From NCBI RefSeq assembly GCF_046097065.1, contig NZ_CP175563.1, forward strand, positions 3,162,001-3,226,000: 64,000 nt of DNA, written 5' to 3'. Source of the stretch: Syntrophus buswellii. GTDB taxonomy: Bacteria; Desulfobacterota; Syntrophia; Syntrophales; Syntrophaceae. The first letter of the stretch is position 1. The number at the start of each line of letters is the position of its first letter. The notes below the pieces were generated by a model that worked only from the letters and a program-made list of their open reading frames with translations, was not told the origin of the DNA and did not search any database. Position numbers and translations under genes: made by a program. This document shows, piece after piece, positions 36,311 to 44,742 of the stretch.

Positions 36311-37432
36311 ATGCGTGCCGCCAACATCTTTCACCTGGGAAACAAAGAGCTGCGCAGCCTGCTGCGCGATCCGGTGATGCTCTTCCTGATCCTCTACGCC
36401 TTTACCTATGCCGTCTATATCGCCTCAGCCGCCATGCCCGAGACCCTTCACAAGGCGCCCATCGCCATCGTGGACGAGGACCGCTCGCCCCTCTCCACCC
36501 GCATCATCGACGCCTTTTATCCCCCGTACTTTCTCTCTCCCGCACTGATTTCACGGTCGGAGATGGATGCCCGGATGGATGCCGGCCTCGATACCTTTGC
36601 CGTCAACATCCCCCCCGGTTTCCAGCGCGACGTCCTTGCCGGCCGCTCGCCAACGATCCAGCTCAACGTGGACGCCACCCGGATGAGCCAGGCCTTCGTC
36701 GGCAGCGGCTATATCCAGACCATTATCGGCACGGAGATCTCCAGCTTCCTCCAGGGGTACCGCGCCAACCCGCCGCCTCCGGTGGAGCTGGCCCTGCGGG
36801 CCCGCTTCAATCCCCAACTGAACAAATCGTGGTTCGGGGCGGTCATGAAGGTCATTGACAACGTCACCATGCTGTCCATCATTCTCACCGGCGCCGCGCT
36901 GATCCGCGAGCGTGAGCACGGCACCGTCGAGCATCTGCTGGTGATGCCGGTCACTCCCTTCGAAATCATGGCCGGCAAGGTGTGGGCCATGGCGCTGGTG
37001 GTCCTGGCCGCCACGGCCGGTTCACTCGTCTTTGTCGTCCAGGGGTTGCTCGCCGTTCCCATCCAGGGCTCCATCCTCCTGTTCCTGGCCGGATCGGCCC
37101 TCCACCTCTTCGCCACCACCTCTCTGGGGATCTTCCTGGGCACGCTCGCCCGGTCGATGCCCCAGTTCGGCCTCCTGGTGATGCTGATCCTGATCCCGCT
37201 GCAGATCCTCTCTGGCAGCGTGACCCCCCGGGAAAGCATGCCGGACGCGGTCCAGTTCGCCATGATGGCGGCACCGAACACCCATTTCGTCATCCTCGCC
37301 CAGGCCATCCTCTATCGCGGCGCCGGCCTGGCCGTCGTCTGGCCGCAGTTCGTCACCCTCGTCCTGATCGGAGCAAGCCTCTTCGGCCTGTCCCTGGCGC
37401 GTTTCCGCAAGACCCTGGCGGCGATGGCCTGA
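36311..37432 (+). CDS. ABC-2 type permease (YhhJ-like)
   Basis: 373 residues. One N-terminal helix (PVMLFLILYAFTYAVYIAS), a large extracytoplasmic domain, then five helices containing LSIILTGAALIREREHGTVEHLLVMPVTP, the cytoplasmic coupling loop of ABC-2 permeases. It probably pairs with the membrane half of the preceding RbbA-like protein to form the heterodimeric channel. It starts two bases after that gene and is the last of the eight-gene operon; no T-rich terminator hairpin is apparent after it. Confidence 0.9.
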   Translation: MRAANIFHLGNKELRSLLRDPVMLFLILYAFTYAVYIASAAMPETLHKAPIAIVDEDRSPLSTRIIDAFYPPYFLSPALISRSEMDARMDAGLDTFAVNIPPGFQRDVLAGRSPTIQLNVDATRMSQAFVGSGYIQTIIGTEISSFLQGYRANPPPPVELALRARFNPQLNKSWFGAVMKVIDNVTMLSIILTGAALIREREHGTVEHLLVMPVTPFEIMAGKVWAMALVVLAATAGSLVFVVQGLLAVPIQGSILLFLAGSALHLFATTSLGIFLGTLARSMPQFGLLVMLILIPLQILSGSVTPRESMPDAVQFAMMAAPNTHFVILAQAILYRGAGLAVVWPQFVTLVLIGASLFGLSLARFRKTLAAMA

Positions 37433-37615
37433 ACCGGTTTCTTCACCCCGGCGCTCCTCACGGTCAACCGGCCGTGGGGCTGCTTTCATCCGCCCTGGCC
37501 GGGATTCCGGAACCGGCGCACCCGCCGAGGGGGGTCATAGCGGTTAACGTATTGGATATGAAGCCTGAAAATCGATTCAGATGGCGGAGTCCGGCCAACC
37601 GCCGGAAAAGGAAAT

Positions 37616-37861
37616 CTAGGCAGCAGACCGTAGGCACCAGCCGGTATAGGGACCCACGACAAAGTCCGCGGGGCGCCCGTACTCCTCTTCCAACTCCGCC
37701 TTGAATTGGGGATGCTTGTTCAACGCTTCCATATCAAAGAATTCCGCCTCCTCGATCTGAGTCTGCTCCACGTACTGATCCGAGTCTGCGAGCCAGACGT
37801 GCACGGTCCGGATTCCATGCTCCTTGCTGCAATGAGAACACTTAATTGATGTCGTTTGCAT
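37616..37861 (-). CDS. Small hypothetical protein with CxxC
   Basis: 81 residues with a good AAAAGGAGAAG ribosome site 6-8 bases before the ATG. A zinc-knuckle-like CSHC sits at residues 8-11 and another Cys in GWC near the end; the middle is acidic (QIEEAEFFDMEAL). I do not recognise the family. It lies just downstream (same strand) of a degenerate attC site and at the edge of the defence island, so it may be part of the acquired segment. Confidence 0.6.
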   Translation of the reverse strand: MQTTSIKCSHCSKEHGIRTVHVWLADSDQYVEQTQIEEAEFFDMEALNKHPQFKAELEEEYGRPADFVVGPYTGWCLRSAA

Positions 37862-37980
37862 GAATGCTTCTCCTTTTTTTTATGATTCAGGGAAATAGAG
37901 AGACACTTCCCGTATTAAATTTCTTTCTGCTTTATGGGGCGACCAGCCTTGCCTGGCAATATCTCTCGGTAAAGTTTATT

Positions 37981-38037
37981 TTCCAATTCCGAGTGGAGCC
38001 GCTCTGTTGCGGGATCCACTGGAACGACTTGTTGGGC
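37981..38037 (-). other. Degenerate integron attC site ending the cupin cassette
   Basis: Minus-strand R'' core GCCCAAC (38037-38031) is followed by an imperfect hairpin, CCAGTGGATCCCGC with GCGGCTCCACTCGG. The R'' core is exactly complementary to the GTTGGGC core at the front of the cassette (38612-38606), as expected for one cassette's two ends. The terminal R' core GTTRRRY that should close this site is not seen; the sequence turns AT-rich instead. Confidence 0.55.
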
Positions 38038-38090
38038 AACGTTTTTTATCACTTGTAGGTTTTTGGTAATGACTGTCCCCTCCACCCCGG

Positions 38091-38573
38091 TCAATGCCCA
38101 TGGGCGGCTTCCGATTCCTTGAAAGTTTTGTGCAATGTTCCAGCGGGGTGCTCGGGTGGAGCGTAAATAACGTAAACCTTGAGCGGCTTATCCCCTTCGT
38201 TGATAATATTGTGCCAGAAACCGCCTGGGATAAAGATGGCCCAGTCATCTGAAACTTTTTTATCGAAAGTCATTTTATCCTTCGACGCGCCCATCGCAAC
38301 ACGGGCATTCCCTTTTTCAACACGGATGAACTGATCGCCCTCGTCATGTTTCTCCAAGCCTATCTCCTCACCTGGCTTAAGCGACATAACAGTCATCTGA
38401 AGGTTCCGACCCGTCCACTTCGCGGTACGGAAATTTTCATTCTTTACTGTCAGATCTTCGATGTCGACCACCCACGGCTGCTTGCCGTAATCCTTCCCGA
38501 CGGCATCTTCCGCCATCGATAAGCCCACGGAAATCATAACAAAAAAAACGACCATAGCGACTTTTTTCAACAT
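38091..38573 (-). CDS. Secreted cupin-domain protein, integron cassette gene
   Basis: 160 residues from the ATG at 38573 with AAGGAG close upstream. An N-terminal signal peptide (VAMVVFFVMISVGLSMAED) has no lipobox, so the protein is probably periplasmic. A single cupin follows: MSLKPGEEIGLEKHDEGDQFIRVEKG is split across the first motif, and WAIFIPGGFWHNIINEG is the second, keeping a His in each. Function unknown. The gene occupies an integron-type cassette: an attC core ends 33 bases before the ATG and another attC core begins 53 bases after the stop. Confidence 0.75.
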   Translation of the reverse strand: MLKKVAMVVFFVMISVGLSMAEDAVGKDYGKQPWVVDIEDLTVKNENFRTAKWTGRNLQMTVMSLKPGEEIGLEKHDEGDQFIRVEKGNARVAMGASKDKMTFDKKVSDDWAIFIPGGFWHNIINEGDKPLKVYVIYAPPEHPAGTLHKTFKESEAAHGH

Positions 38574-38605
38574 GCCTTTACTCCTTTTAAAATTGAATTG
38601 CCGTT

Positions 38606-38678
38606 GCCCAACACCCAAGCTCACCGGCGGCAATGGAGCGCAGCGGAATTGCCGTCCGAGTGCAGCGCCTTGTTATGC
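38606..38678 (-). other. Integron attC recombination site
   Basis: 73 bases on the minus strand from R'' core GCATAAC (38678-38672) to R' core GTTGGGC (38612-38606), fitting RYYYAAC and GTTRRRY. Between them the arms GGCAAT and ATTGCC, extended by CGG-rich flanks with one mismatch, give the folded hairpin typical of attC. The mismatch between the outer cores is normal, because the R' core belongs to the next cassette. The cupin gene starts 33 bases further on. The site begins 19 bases after the hsdR stop codon. Confidence 0.75.
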
Positions 38679-38696
38679 ATACATTAAACATTTAGA

Positions 38697-41600
38697 TTAG
38701 AGCTGCCCACCCACGCCCTTAAACTTCTCAACAAAAGCCGTAATCTTTTGGAATACACTCTGTTTTTTTGTCAAGTATTGCGGATTAAGCGGACTCATTT
38801 TGGGAAGTATTGCATTTAGCTCCGTGCCGTTTTCACTGGCATACTCACGTTTTAACGATGTAGTGATGTAACGTTTAGCGGCTTCTGCGTTAAGTTTTTC
38901 TGTACTAATTAATTCTTCGGCTTCTCGTTGTTGTTTCTCTCGGGCAAAAGTAAAAAAGGCCTCTATAACACTGGCCTTATCGCCAATCTGGTCAAGGTCG
39001 GTCTGATTGATAAAATCCACCAACAGGCTTTCTTTGGCGCGATTGCCAAGGCTGGCACGAATCACCCGGCGCACTTCGTCAACTAAATCGGCTTTGCTTT
39101 TGGTTTTCTTGTTGTGCTCAAAAATCAGCTCCAGAATGTAGTCCAGGTTGATCTCTTGAGATTTCAGCAGGTCCACCTCAAACACCACATCATCCCAATC
39201 GATGGTTGATTTTTCATTTTCATTGGCCGCTTTTTCATGGCGCAACCAGTCACGGATATCGTTGTAAGTGGAGCGGTAATCCTGAATTTTGCGCTCAGCA
39301 GGAATCCTAATGGTTTGCAGCGCCGCCAGGTCTTCATCATTCAAATAATGTTCGGCTTTAAACGCCTCAACCGCCTCTGGGTCGTTCATATCAATGTTTT
39401 GCAGGGCCTTTAAGCTGGAAAATTCATCGTAGTTTTGCAGCACGTTTTCAACCCGCAAATACTCGCCAAACAGCTTCGCGAAGGCTTTTTTGTCGGACTC
39501 CTTTTCAATGGCGGAGGGATCGGGAAAGCGCTGCTCCAGCTCGCTCACCACATCCATAAAGCCGCGCCTTGCTTCGCCGGTGACCACATCGGTAAAACCT
39601 TCCATGTATTCCTTGTAGCTCTTTTCCAGTACCACGTTTTTGGTGTTTTTATCGCCAAACAGGGTAATGGCATCCACGGTCGCCTTTTCCAGATCGCGGA
39701 AGGTGACGATATTGCCGAAGGTCTTAGTGGCATCATAAATGCGGTTAGTGCGCGAATAGGACTGCATCAAACCGTGGTAACGCAAGTTTTTATCCACAAA
39801 CAAGGTATTGAGCGTCGGGGCGTCAAAACCGGTGAGAAACATACCGACCACGATCAATAAGTCGATTTCCTTGGATTTAACCCGCTTGGACAAATCGCGG
39901 TAATAGTTCTGGAAGCCGTTGCTGTCCACACTGAAATTGGTTTTAAAGAACGCGTTGTAGTCGGCAATGGCCGCGCTCAGGAACTCTTTGGCACTGCTGT
40001 CCATCGCTGAGATTTCAAAGCTTTCATCCAGAATGTCGCCCACGGCATCCTGCTCTTCGTTGGCGGCAAACGAGAAGATGGTGACCACTTTCAGGGGCTT
40101 GTCGCTGTTCTTCTGCAATGCCTTGAACGACTCGTAATACAGCTTGGCGGCATCCACGCTGCTCACGGCAAACATGGCATTAAAGCCCTTGGCGCCTGCT
40201 TGCAGGCGGTGGGTTTTCTGCCGGAAGTTATTCAGGATGTACTGGGTAATTTCGCGGATACGGTCGGGGTGCAACAAGGCTTGTTTATTTTCCGCGGCGC
40301 TGAGGTTTTTCTCGTCCTGCTCGGTTTCAATGGCCTTGAACTGCGGGCGCACATCGTTGTAGTCCACCTTGAACTTGAGCACCTTTTCATCGCGAATGGC
40401 ATCAGTAATGACATAGGAGTGCAATTCGCGACCAAACACGCTGGCGGTGGTTTCCGCACCGAGGGCGTTTTGCGGGAAGATCGGCGTGCCGGTAAAGCCG
40501 AACTGATAAAACTTTTTAAACTTTTTTTGCAGGTTTTTCTGCGCTTCACCAAACTGGCTGCGGTGGCACTCATCAAAAATGAAGACCACCTGCTTGTTGT
40601 AGATGGGCAGGTCGCCTTCACCTTTCATCAGGTTGTTGAGCTTCTGGATGGTGGTGACGATGATCTTGTTGTCGTCTTTATCCAGGTTGCGCTTGAGGCC
40701 GGCGGTGCTGTCCGAGCCATTCACGCTGTCCGGCGAAAATCGCTGGTATTCTTTCATGGTCTGGTAATCCAGATCCTTGCGATCCACCACGAAGAACACC
40801 TTGTCGATGAAATCCAGCTCGGTGGCCAGGCGAGCCGCCTTGAAACTAGTCAGGGTCTTGCCCGAGCCGGTGGTGTGCCAGATGTAGCCACCGCTTTCCG
40901 GTTTGCTCCAGTTCTTGGCCTGCCAGGCGCTCTTGATCTTCCACAAAATGCGCTCGGTAGCAGCAATCTGGTAAGGGCGCATCACCAGCAGCGTGTTGCT
41001 GACATCAAACACCGAATAATGCAGCAATACATTGAGCAGGGTGTGCTTCTGGAAGAAGGTAGCGGTAAAGTCTTTCAGGTCTTTGATCAGACTGTTATCC
41101 GCCTTCGCCCAGTTCATGGTGAAATCGAAGCTGTTCTTGTTGCGCTGGGTGGTATTGGCGAAATAACGGCTGTCGGTGCCGTTGGAAATCACAAATAGCT
41201 GCAAATACTTGAACAAGGAGTGTTCGCTGTTGAAACTCTCTTTGCTGTATCGGTGCACCTGGTTAAAGGCTTCGCGAATCGCCACGCCGCGCTTTTTAAG
41301 CTCCACCTGCACGAGGGGCAGGCCATTGACCAGAATCGTCACATCGTAGCGGTTGGCATGGGCGCCGGCTTGCTCAAACTGCTTGATGACCTGCACCTTA
41401 TTGCGGGCAATATTCTTTTTATCCAGCAGGTAGATGTTCTGGATATGCCCGTCGTCAAAAACAAAGTCGTGAATGTAGTCATCGTGAACCTTGCGGGTTT
41501 TCTCAATGATGCCATCGCTGGGTTTATCCAGCCAGGTTTCGACAAAGCGCAACCATTCACCATCTAAGAACTGCACGTTATTGAGCGCTTGCAGCTGCAC

Positions 41601-41798
41601 GCGCACATTGGCCAGCAAGGCTTCGGGATTATTCAGGCCGGGCAGGAACTCATAGCCTTGATTTTGCAAATCCTGAATGAATTCCCGCTCCAAATCGTAT
41701 TCGCTTTGATAGCTTTCAGCGACCTTCCATTCCTGGGTGTATTTATCGAGAACGATGAAGCTGTTCGATTCAGCGATGGGTTTGATGTACTCAGCCAT
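38697..41798 (-). CDS. hsdR: Type I restriction endonuclease R subunit (type IC)
   Basis: 1033 residues from the ATG at 41798 (AGGAG eight bases upstream), overlapping prrC by eight bases. Nuclease residues Asp 152, Glu 166 and Lys 168 (YDVTILVNG ... VELKK) match EcoR124I Asp 151, Glu 165, Lys 167 with an offset of one. Walker A TGSGKT lies at about 310-315 and the DEAD-like box is DECHRS. The length is close to that of EcoR124I HsdR (1038). It translocates DNA and cuts unmethylated targets at a distance, in complex with HsdM and HsdS. GC content is visibly lower than in the chromosomal backbone. Confidence 0.96.
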   Translation of the reverse strand: MAEYIKPIAESNSFIVLDKYTQEWKVAESYQSEYDLEREFIQDLQNQGYEFLPGLNNPEALLANVRVQLQALNNVQFLDGEWLRFVETWLDKPSDGIIEKTRKVHDDYIHDFVFDDGHIQNIYLLDKKNIARNKVQVIKQFEQAGAHANRYDVTILVNGLPLVQVELKKRGVAIREAFNQVHRYSKESFNSEHSLFKYLQLFVISNGTDSRYFANTTQRNKNSFDFTMNWAKADNSLIKDLKDFTATFFQKHTLLNVLLHYSVFDVSNTLLVMRPYQIAATERILWKIKSAWQAKNWSKPESGGYIWHTTGSGKTLTSFKAARLATELDFIDKVFFVVDRKDLDYQTMKEYQRFSPDSVNGSDSTAGLKRNLDKDDNKIIVTTIQKLNNLMKGEGDLPIYNKQVVFIFDECHRSQFGEAQKNLQKKFKKFYQFGFTGTPIFPQNALGAETTASVFGRELHSYVITDAIRDEKVLKFKVDYNDVRPQFKAIETEQDEKNLSAAENKQALLHPDRIREITQYILNNFRQKTHRLQAGAKGFNAMFAVSSVDAAKLYYESFKALQKNSDKPLKVVTIFSFAANEEQDAVGDILDESFEISAMDSSAKEFLSAAIADYNAFFKTNFSVDSNGFQNYYRDLSKRVKSKEIDLLIVVGMFLTGFDAPTLNTLFVDKNLRYHGLMQSYSRTNRIYDATKTFGNIVTFRDLEKATVDAITLFGDKNTKNVVLEKSYKEYMEGFTDVVTGEARRGFMDVVSELEQRFPDPSAIEKESDKKAFAKLFGEYLRVENVLQNYDEFSSLKALQNIDMNDPEAVEAFKAEHYLNDEDLAALQTIRIPAERKIQDYRSTYNDIRDWLRHEKAANENEKSTIDWDDVVFEVDLLKSQEINLDYILELIFEHNKKTKSKADLVDEVRRVIRASLGNRAKESLLVDFINQTDLDQIGDKASVIEAFFTFAREKQQREAEELISTEKLNAEAAKRYITTSLKREYASENGTELNAILPKMSPLNPQYLTKKQSVFQKITAFVEKFKGVGGQL

Positions 41799-42930
41799 TC
41801 TGTTGCTCCTGTTGCCAATAGCCATAGTTGCTTTTCAAGTGATCGAGCAATAATTTGACCGTCGCCTTCTCCGCTTGCGTTGGTTCTGCAACGGTTTCGT
41901 TGGATAACGTGCTGTGGCTTGTAAAATTGACAATTCTGCTCAGATAGAGCTGTTTGTCATCGGGCAAGAGCTCCGACCACTTTGGATAACCCAGAAAGCT
42001 GGCCGTTTTCTCATAGAGGTTGCGCAGCAACGTGAAGTGATATCGCTGCACCTGATCGGTGGCAATCGCCTGCTCAAGGGTTTTCTTGAGATGCAGGTGA
42101 TAGGAAAAACTCTTGTTGGAGTCTCCATATTTGACATTCAGATCGAAGGTGCCATCCTCGAAGCGCTCCAACAGATAGCAACCTTCCTTTTTGCCATTTT
42201 TACCAAGGCCAAGCTCATTGTAGAGCACGTTGTAAAAAAGCGGGCTGTGGGTCGTGATGACAAATTTCAGGTCGGATTGACTTGATTTAATCAAGGCCGC
42301 CAAATTGACCGCCAATTCAATCAAATGATTTTCATCCAATGAACTCACCGGGTCATCAATGAAAACGTATTCCAGATTGTTAAAAACATCAGTGGACCGA
42401 TTGGCCGCCTCTGCGATGTTTAACTCGGAAATCATCTGCTCAATCAGCGAATGAAACACGCTCCAAATAAAGTTGCTTTCTTCGCCTTTGGAGATTTTGA
42501 TATTTGGCTCTTGCTGATTATTGCCGCGCTCGAATGAAAAGCTGACTTCGGAAAAATCCGAACTAAAATGCGGCGTCAATTTTTCATTGGCGTAGTGCTG
42601 AAAAGTGGTAATGATATTTTGGTCTTGGCCTTGCTCTTCAAGCACCCATTTGGTGAATGAGTTGGTTTGGATTTTTAACTTTGGCTCGGCATCTTTATCT
42701 AAATCGTTATCCCAATAGAACAAATCTTCCGTGAACGCGCTGTAATAGAGAATTTTCTTTTGCGCCAACTCTGACTGCGGCACATCTTCAGCGTCAGTTT
42801 TTGGCGCAATTAAATCTTTGAACTCCCGAGAAAGGCGCGTCTTACCCGCACCGTTAAAGGCATAGATCAGCTGCACCTTTTTGTTGGCCTCTTTCAACTG
42901 CTGGGCGATTTCGGTCAGCGTCTTGTTCAT
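41791..42930 (-). CDS. prrC: PrrC-type anticodon nuclease (tRNA-Lys)
   Basis: 379 residues. N-terminal ABC-like ATPase: Walker A YAFNGAGKTRLSREF (about 23-37), Walker B VFIDDPVSSLDE (about 189-200), switch TTHSP. C-terminal nuclease: recognition peptide KYGDSNKSFSY at 267-277, then Arg 303, Glu 307 and His 339. E. coli PrrC has this peptide at 284-294, the triad Arg 320, Glu 324, His 356, and 396 residues in all: every position is offset by exactly 17. PrrC stays silent bound to its type IC enzyme and cuts the tRNA-Lys anticodon loop when a phage inhibits restriction. The position between hsdS and hsdR is that of the E. coli prr locus. Confidence 0.95.
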   Translation of the reverse strand: MNKTLTEIAQQLKEANKKVQLIYAFNGAGKTRLSREFKDLIAPKTDAEDVPQSELAQKKILYYSAFTEDLFYWDNDLDKDAEPKLKIQTNSFTKWVLEEQGQDQNIITTFQHYANEKLTPHFSSDFSEVSFSFERGNNQQEPNIKISKGEESNFIWSVFHSLIEQMISELNIAEAANRSTDVFNNLEYVFIDDPVSSLDENHLIELAVNLAALIKSSQSDLKFVITTHSPLFYNVLYNELGLGKNGKKEGCYLLERFEDGTFDLNVKYGDSNKSFSYHLHLKKTLEQAIATDQVQRYHFTLLRNLYEKTASFLGYPKWSELLPDDKQLYLSRIVNFTSHSTLSNETVAEPTQAEKATVKLLLDHLKSNYGYWQQEQQNG

Positions 42931-42931
42931 G

Positions 42932-44215
42932 TCAGGCCGCTACCTCTTCCGGCTTGGGGAAGCTCAACAGCAGGTCGCGGTAATACTCGTACTGTTTCTG
43001 ACGCAACTCGATTTCGCGGGGCAAGCCTTCGCTGATGGAGTTGGTCAAAGCGTCAAATTTGTCCAGGATGGCGACGATGTTGTCTTGCTCTGCAAGAGAT
43101 TTCTCTGGTTTGTCGGCATGCGGAATGGGGATATTGAATCCCTTTATGATCCCTGAGTTAAGGTCACCTCTGGCGCCTTGCCCCAGTGCTTTAAGGTTTT
43201 CGTAGTTAAAACTTACCCAATGAAAAACATATCGGTATAACGCTTTTTCGGGATCAACTTCTAAGCAGCAGCAGTGCTGATTAGTCGTTAAGGGTATTTT
43301 GTTAATAGCAGACCGTCCTGCCGTCGCCCCCGAAATTGCAACAATAACGCAGTTTTCAGGAATCCATTTGGCTGCCGAATTTTCTAACGCAGAGGGCGTT
43401 ATCTTAACTTCTGTTTTTTCAATGTCAGAAAACTTAACCTCTTGCGTTCTTAACCAAGGAATTGTGCCGCCATCGTAATATTCTGAATTGCCCGCTGTGG
43501 GTGTGCCCCCGGAGTACGTCTTTATAGTTATCTCCCCCAACGTCTTCCACTTCACTTCGCCTTCTTCAAAACTCAACAACTGGTCGCGGTAGTAGTTGTA
43601 TTGTTTTTTGCGGGCGGTCAGCTCGGCGGTCAGCTCGGCGGTCAGCTCGGCGGTCAGCTCGGTAAATGTGTCCAGAATGCGGACGATTTCGGCTTGGATT
43701 TCCAGCGATCTTTTGGGGTTTTCTGGGCAGGGGATGGGGATTAGGATTTTTGCAAGGCTGTCGCCGGATATGCGACGGACCTTAGTTCCTGTGATGTGTG
43801 GTTTCTTCTGTGACTGGAAAAGCTCGGTCTGAAAGAAGTACGACATGTACTTGGGATTAATCGTGTGGCGATAGATGTAGGCATCCGTGCTGACAGCTAC
43901 CTCTTCATTGCCCAGCCATGCCACGGCTTTGGCTACGGCATCGTCGTCTTCGCTTGTGGTGGCAATTACAAGATCGCCAGCATGCGCTTTTCTAAGCCGC
44001 GCAGCGAAATCGCGGTTAATAAATGATTTGGTTTCAGTTGCCCATGTTCCGTAGTGCGTATGAATCTGGCCGTAGTGAATGCAGCCGACGCCCGACTCGG
44101 TAAAATCCGATTTCTGGATGCCTGAGCCCCGAACGAAAACTCCAACATTGCCCAATGCCTTCCATTGGAACTCACGGCCATCCATCAGCTTGTCCATAAA
44201 ATTCACGCTGCTCAT
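42932..44215 (-). CDS. hsdS: Type I restriction specificity subunit (type IC, TAEL repeats)
   Basis: 427 residues with two target-recognition domains, about 15-160 and about 215-370. Each is followed by a conserved helix: RKKQYNYYRDQLLSF in the centre and LRQKQYEYYRDLLLSF at the end, a circular symmetry typical of HsdS. Before the central helix stands TEL-TAEL-TAEL-TAEL-TAR, encoded by four 12-base repeats. In EcoR124I the number of TAEL repeats sets the spacer length of the bipartite target. The target itself cannot be read from sequence. The start overlaps rhuM by four bases and one base separates the stop from prrC. Confidence 0.95.
   Translation of the reverse strand: MSSVNFMDKLMDGREFQWKALGNVGVFVRGSGIQKSDFTESGVGCIHYGQIHTHYGTWATETKSFINRDFAARLRKAHAGDLVIATTSEDDDAVAKAVAWLGNEEVAVSTDAYIYRHTINPKYMSYFFQTELFQSQKKPHITGTKVRRISGDSLAKILIPIPCPENPKRSLEIQAEIVRILDTFTELTAELTAELTAELTARKKQYNYYRDQLLSFEEGEVKWKTLGEITIKTYSGGTPTAGNSEYYDGGTIPWLRTQEVKFSDIEKTEVKITPSALENSAAKWIPENCVIVAISGATAGRSAINKIPLTTNQHCCCLEVDPEKALYRYVFHWVSFNYENLKALGQGARGDLNSGIIKGFNIPIPHADKPEKSLAEQDNIVAILDKFDALTNSISEGLPREIELRQKQYEYYRDLLLSFPKPEEVAA
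43614..43661. repeat. Four 12-base tandem repeats in hsdS
   Basis: Four exact copies of GCGGTCAGCTCG (plus strand) encode the TAEL units on the minus strand. Perfect in-frame repeats of this kind can expand or contract by slippage or recombination, giving a switchable target spacer. Confidence 0.95.
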
Positions 44216-44742
44216 TTTTTACGGCTCTCTTCTTTGGCCTGTTTTTCCAGTTTCGCAATGGTTTTCAGGTAGTCTTGTTCCACATTGGCCAGCGTTTTGG
44301 CTTTGTATTTTTTGTATTCCAGCCTGGCTTTGTTTGCCGCCTGTGTATGGGAGATGCTGCCTGCATTATCAAGCAGCTCGCGCCCGGTGGAACTGAGGAT
44401 GTTGTCCAGCTCGCGCACATAATCGACCATGCGCATTTCGCGCTCTTCGATGGCATTCAATTCAGCGAGGTCAAAATAGGCTGAGACGAGGTTGTTGAGT
44501 ATAAGCCTGCGCGAAACCCCTCGGCCGCCCTCGTTTTGAACTGTCAACTTTTGGTTGACAGTTGCCGATTCGCTCAATTCCTGGTCGTCGAAGATCGCTT
44601 TGATGTGTTTGCTGATGTTTTGCTTGCTGGTTTGAAAAAGTTCCGCCAGTTCAAGTTGTGTAAGCCAGACCGTTCCATCTTCAAAGCGCAGGTCAATTTT
44701 CGTCGCACCATCATCCGTGGTGTATAAAATCACCTCGCTCAT
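44212..44742 (-). CDS. RhuM-family protein with internal deletion
   Basis: 176 residues, about half the usual RhuM length (about 330). Residues 1-80 are the N-terminal winged-helix-like part (EDGTVWLTQLELAELFQTSKQNISKHI). At about 80 the sequence jumps from VQNEGGRGVSRRL straight to LNNLVSAYFDLAELNAIEE, which is the C-terminal part of normal RhuM; the central block around the family's YYNLD...VGYRVNS region is missing in frame. RhuM-family genes often sit within type I restriction operons. Here the gene overlaps both hsdM and hsdS by four bases, so translation through it is coupled; loss of the middle while keeping the frame suggests selection to keep that coupling. Confidence 0.8.
   Translation of the reverse strand: MSEVILYTTDDGATKIDLRFEDGTVWLTQLELAELFQTSKQNISKHIKAIFDDQELSESATVNQKLTVQNEGGRGVSRRLILNNLVSAYFDLAELNAIEEREMRMVDYVRELDNILSSTGRELLDNAGSISHTQAANKARLEYKKYKAKTLANVEQDYLKTIAKLEKQAKEESRKK

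Noticed and set aside
43614..43661. The 12-base tandem repeat as a CRISPR-like or minisatellite element
   Set aside because: It has no spacers and lies in frame in hsdS, where it encodes the known TAEL linker.
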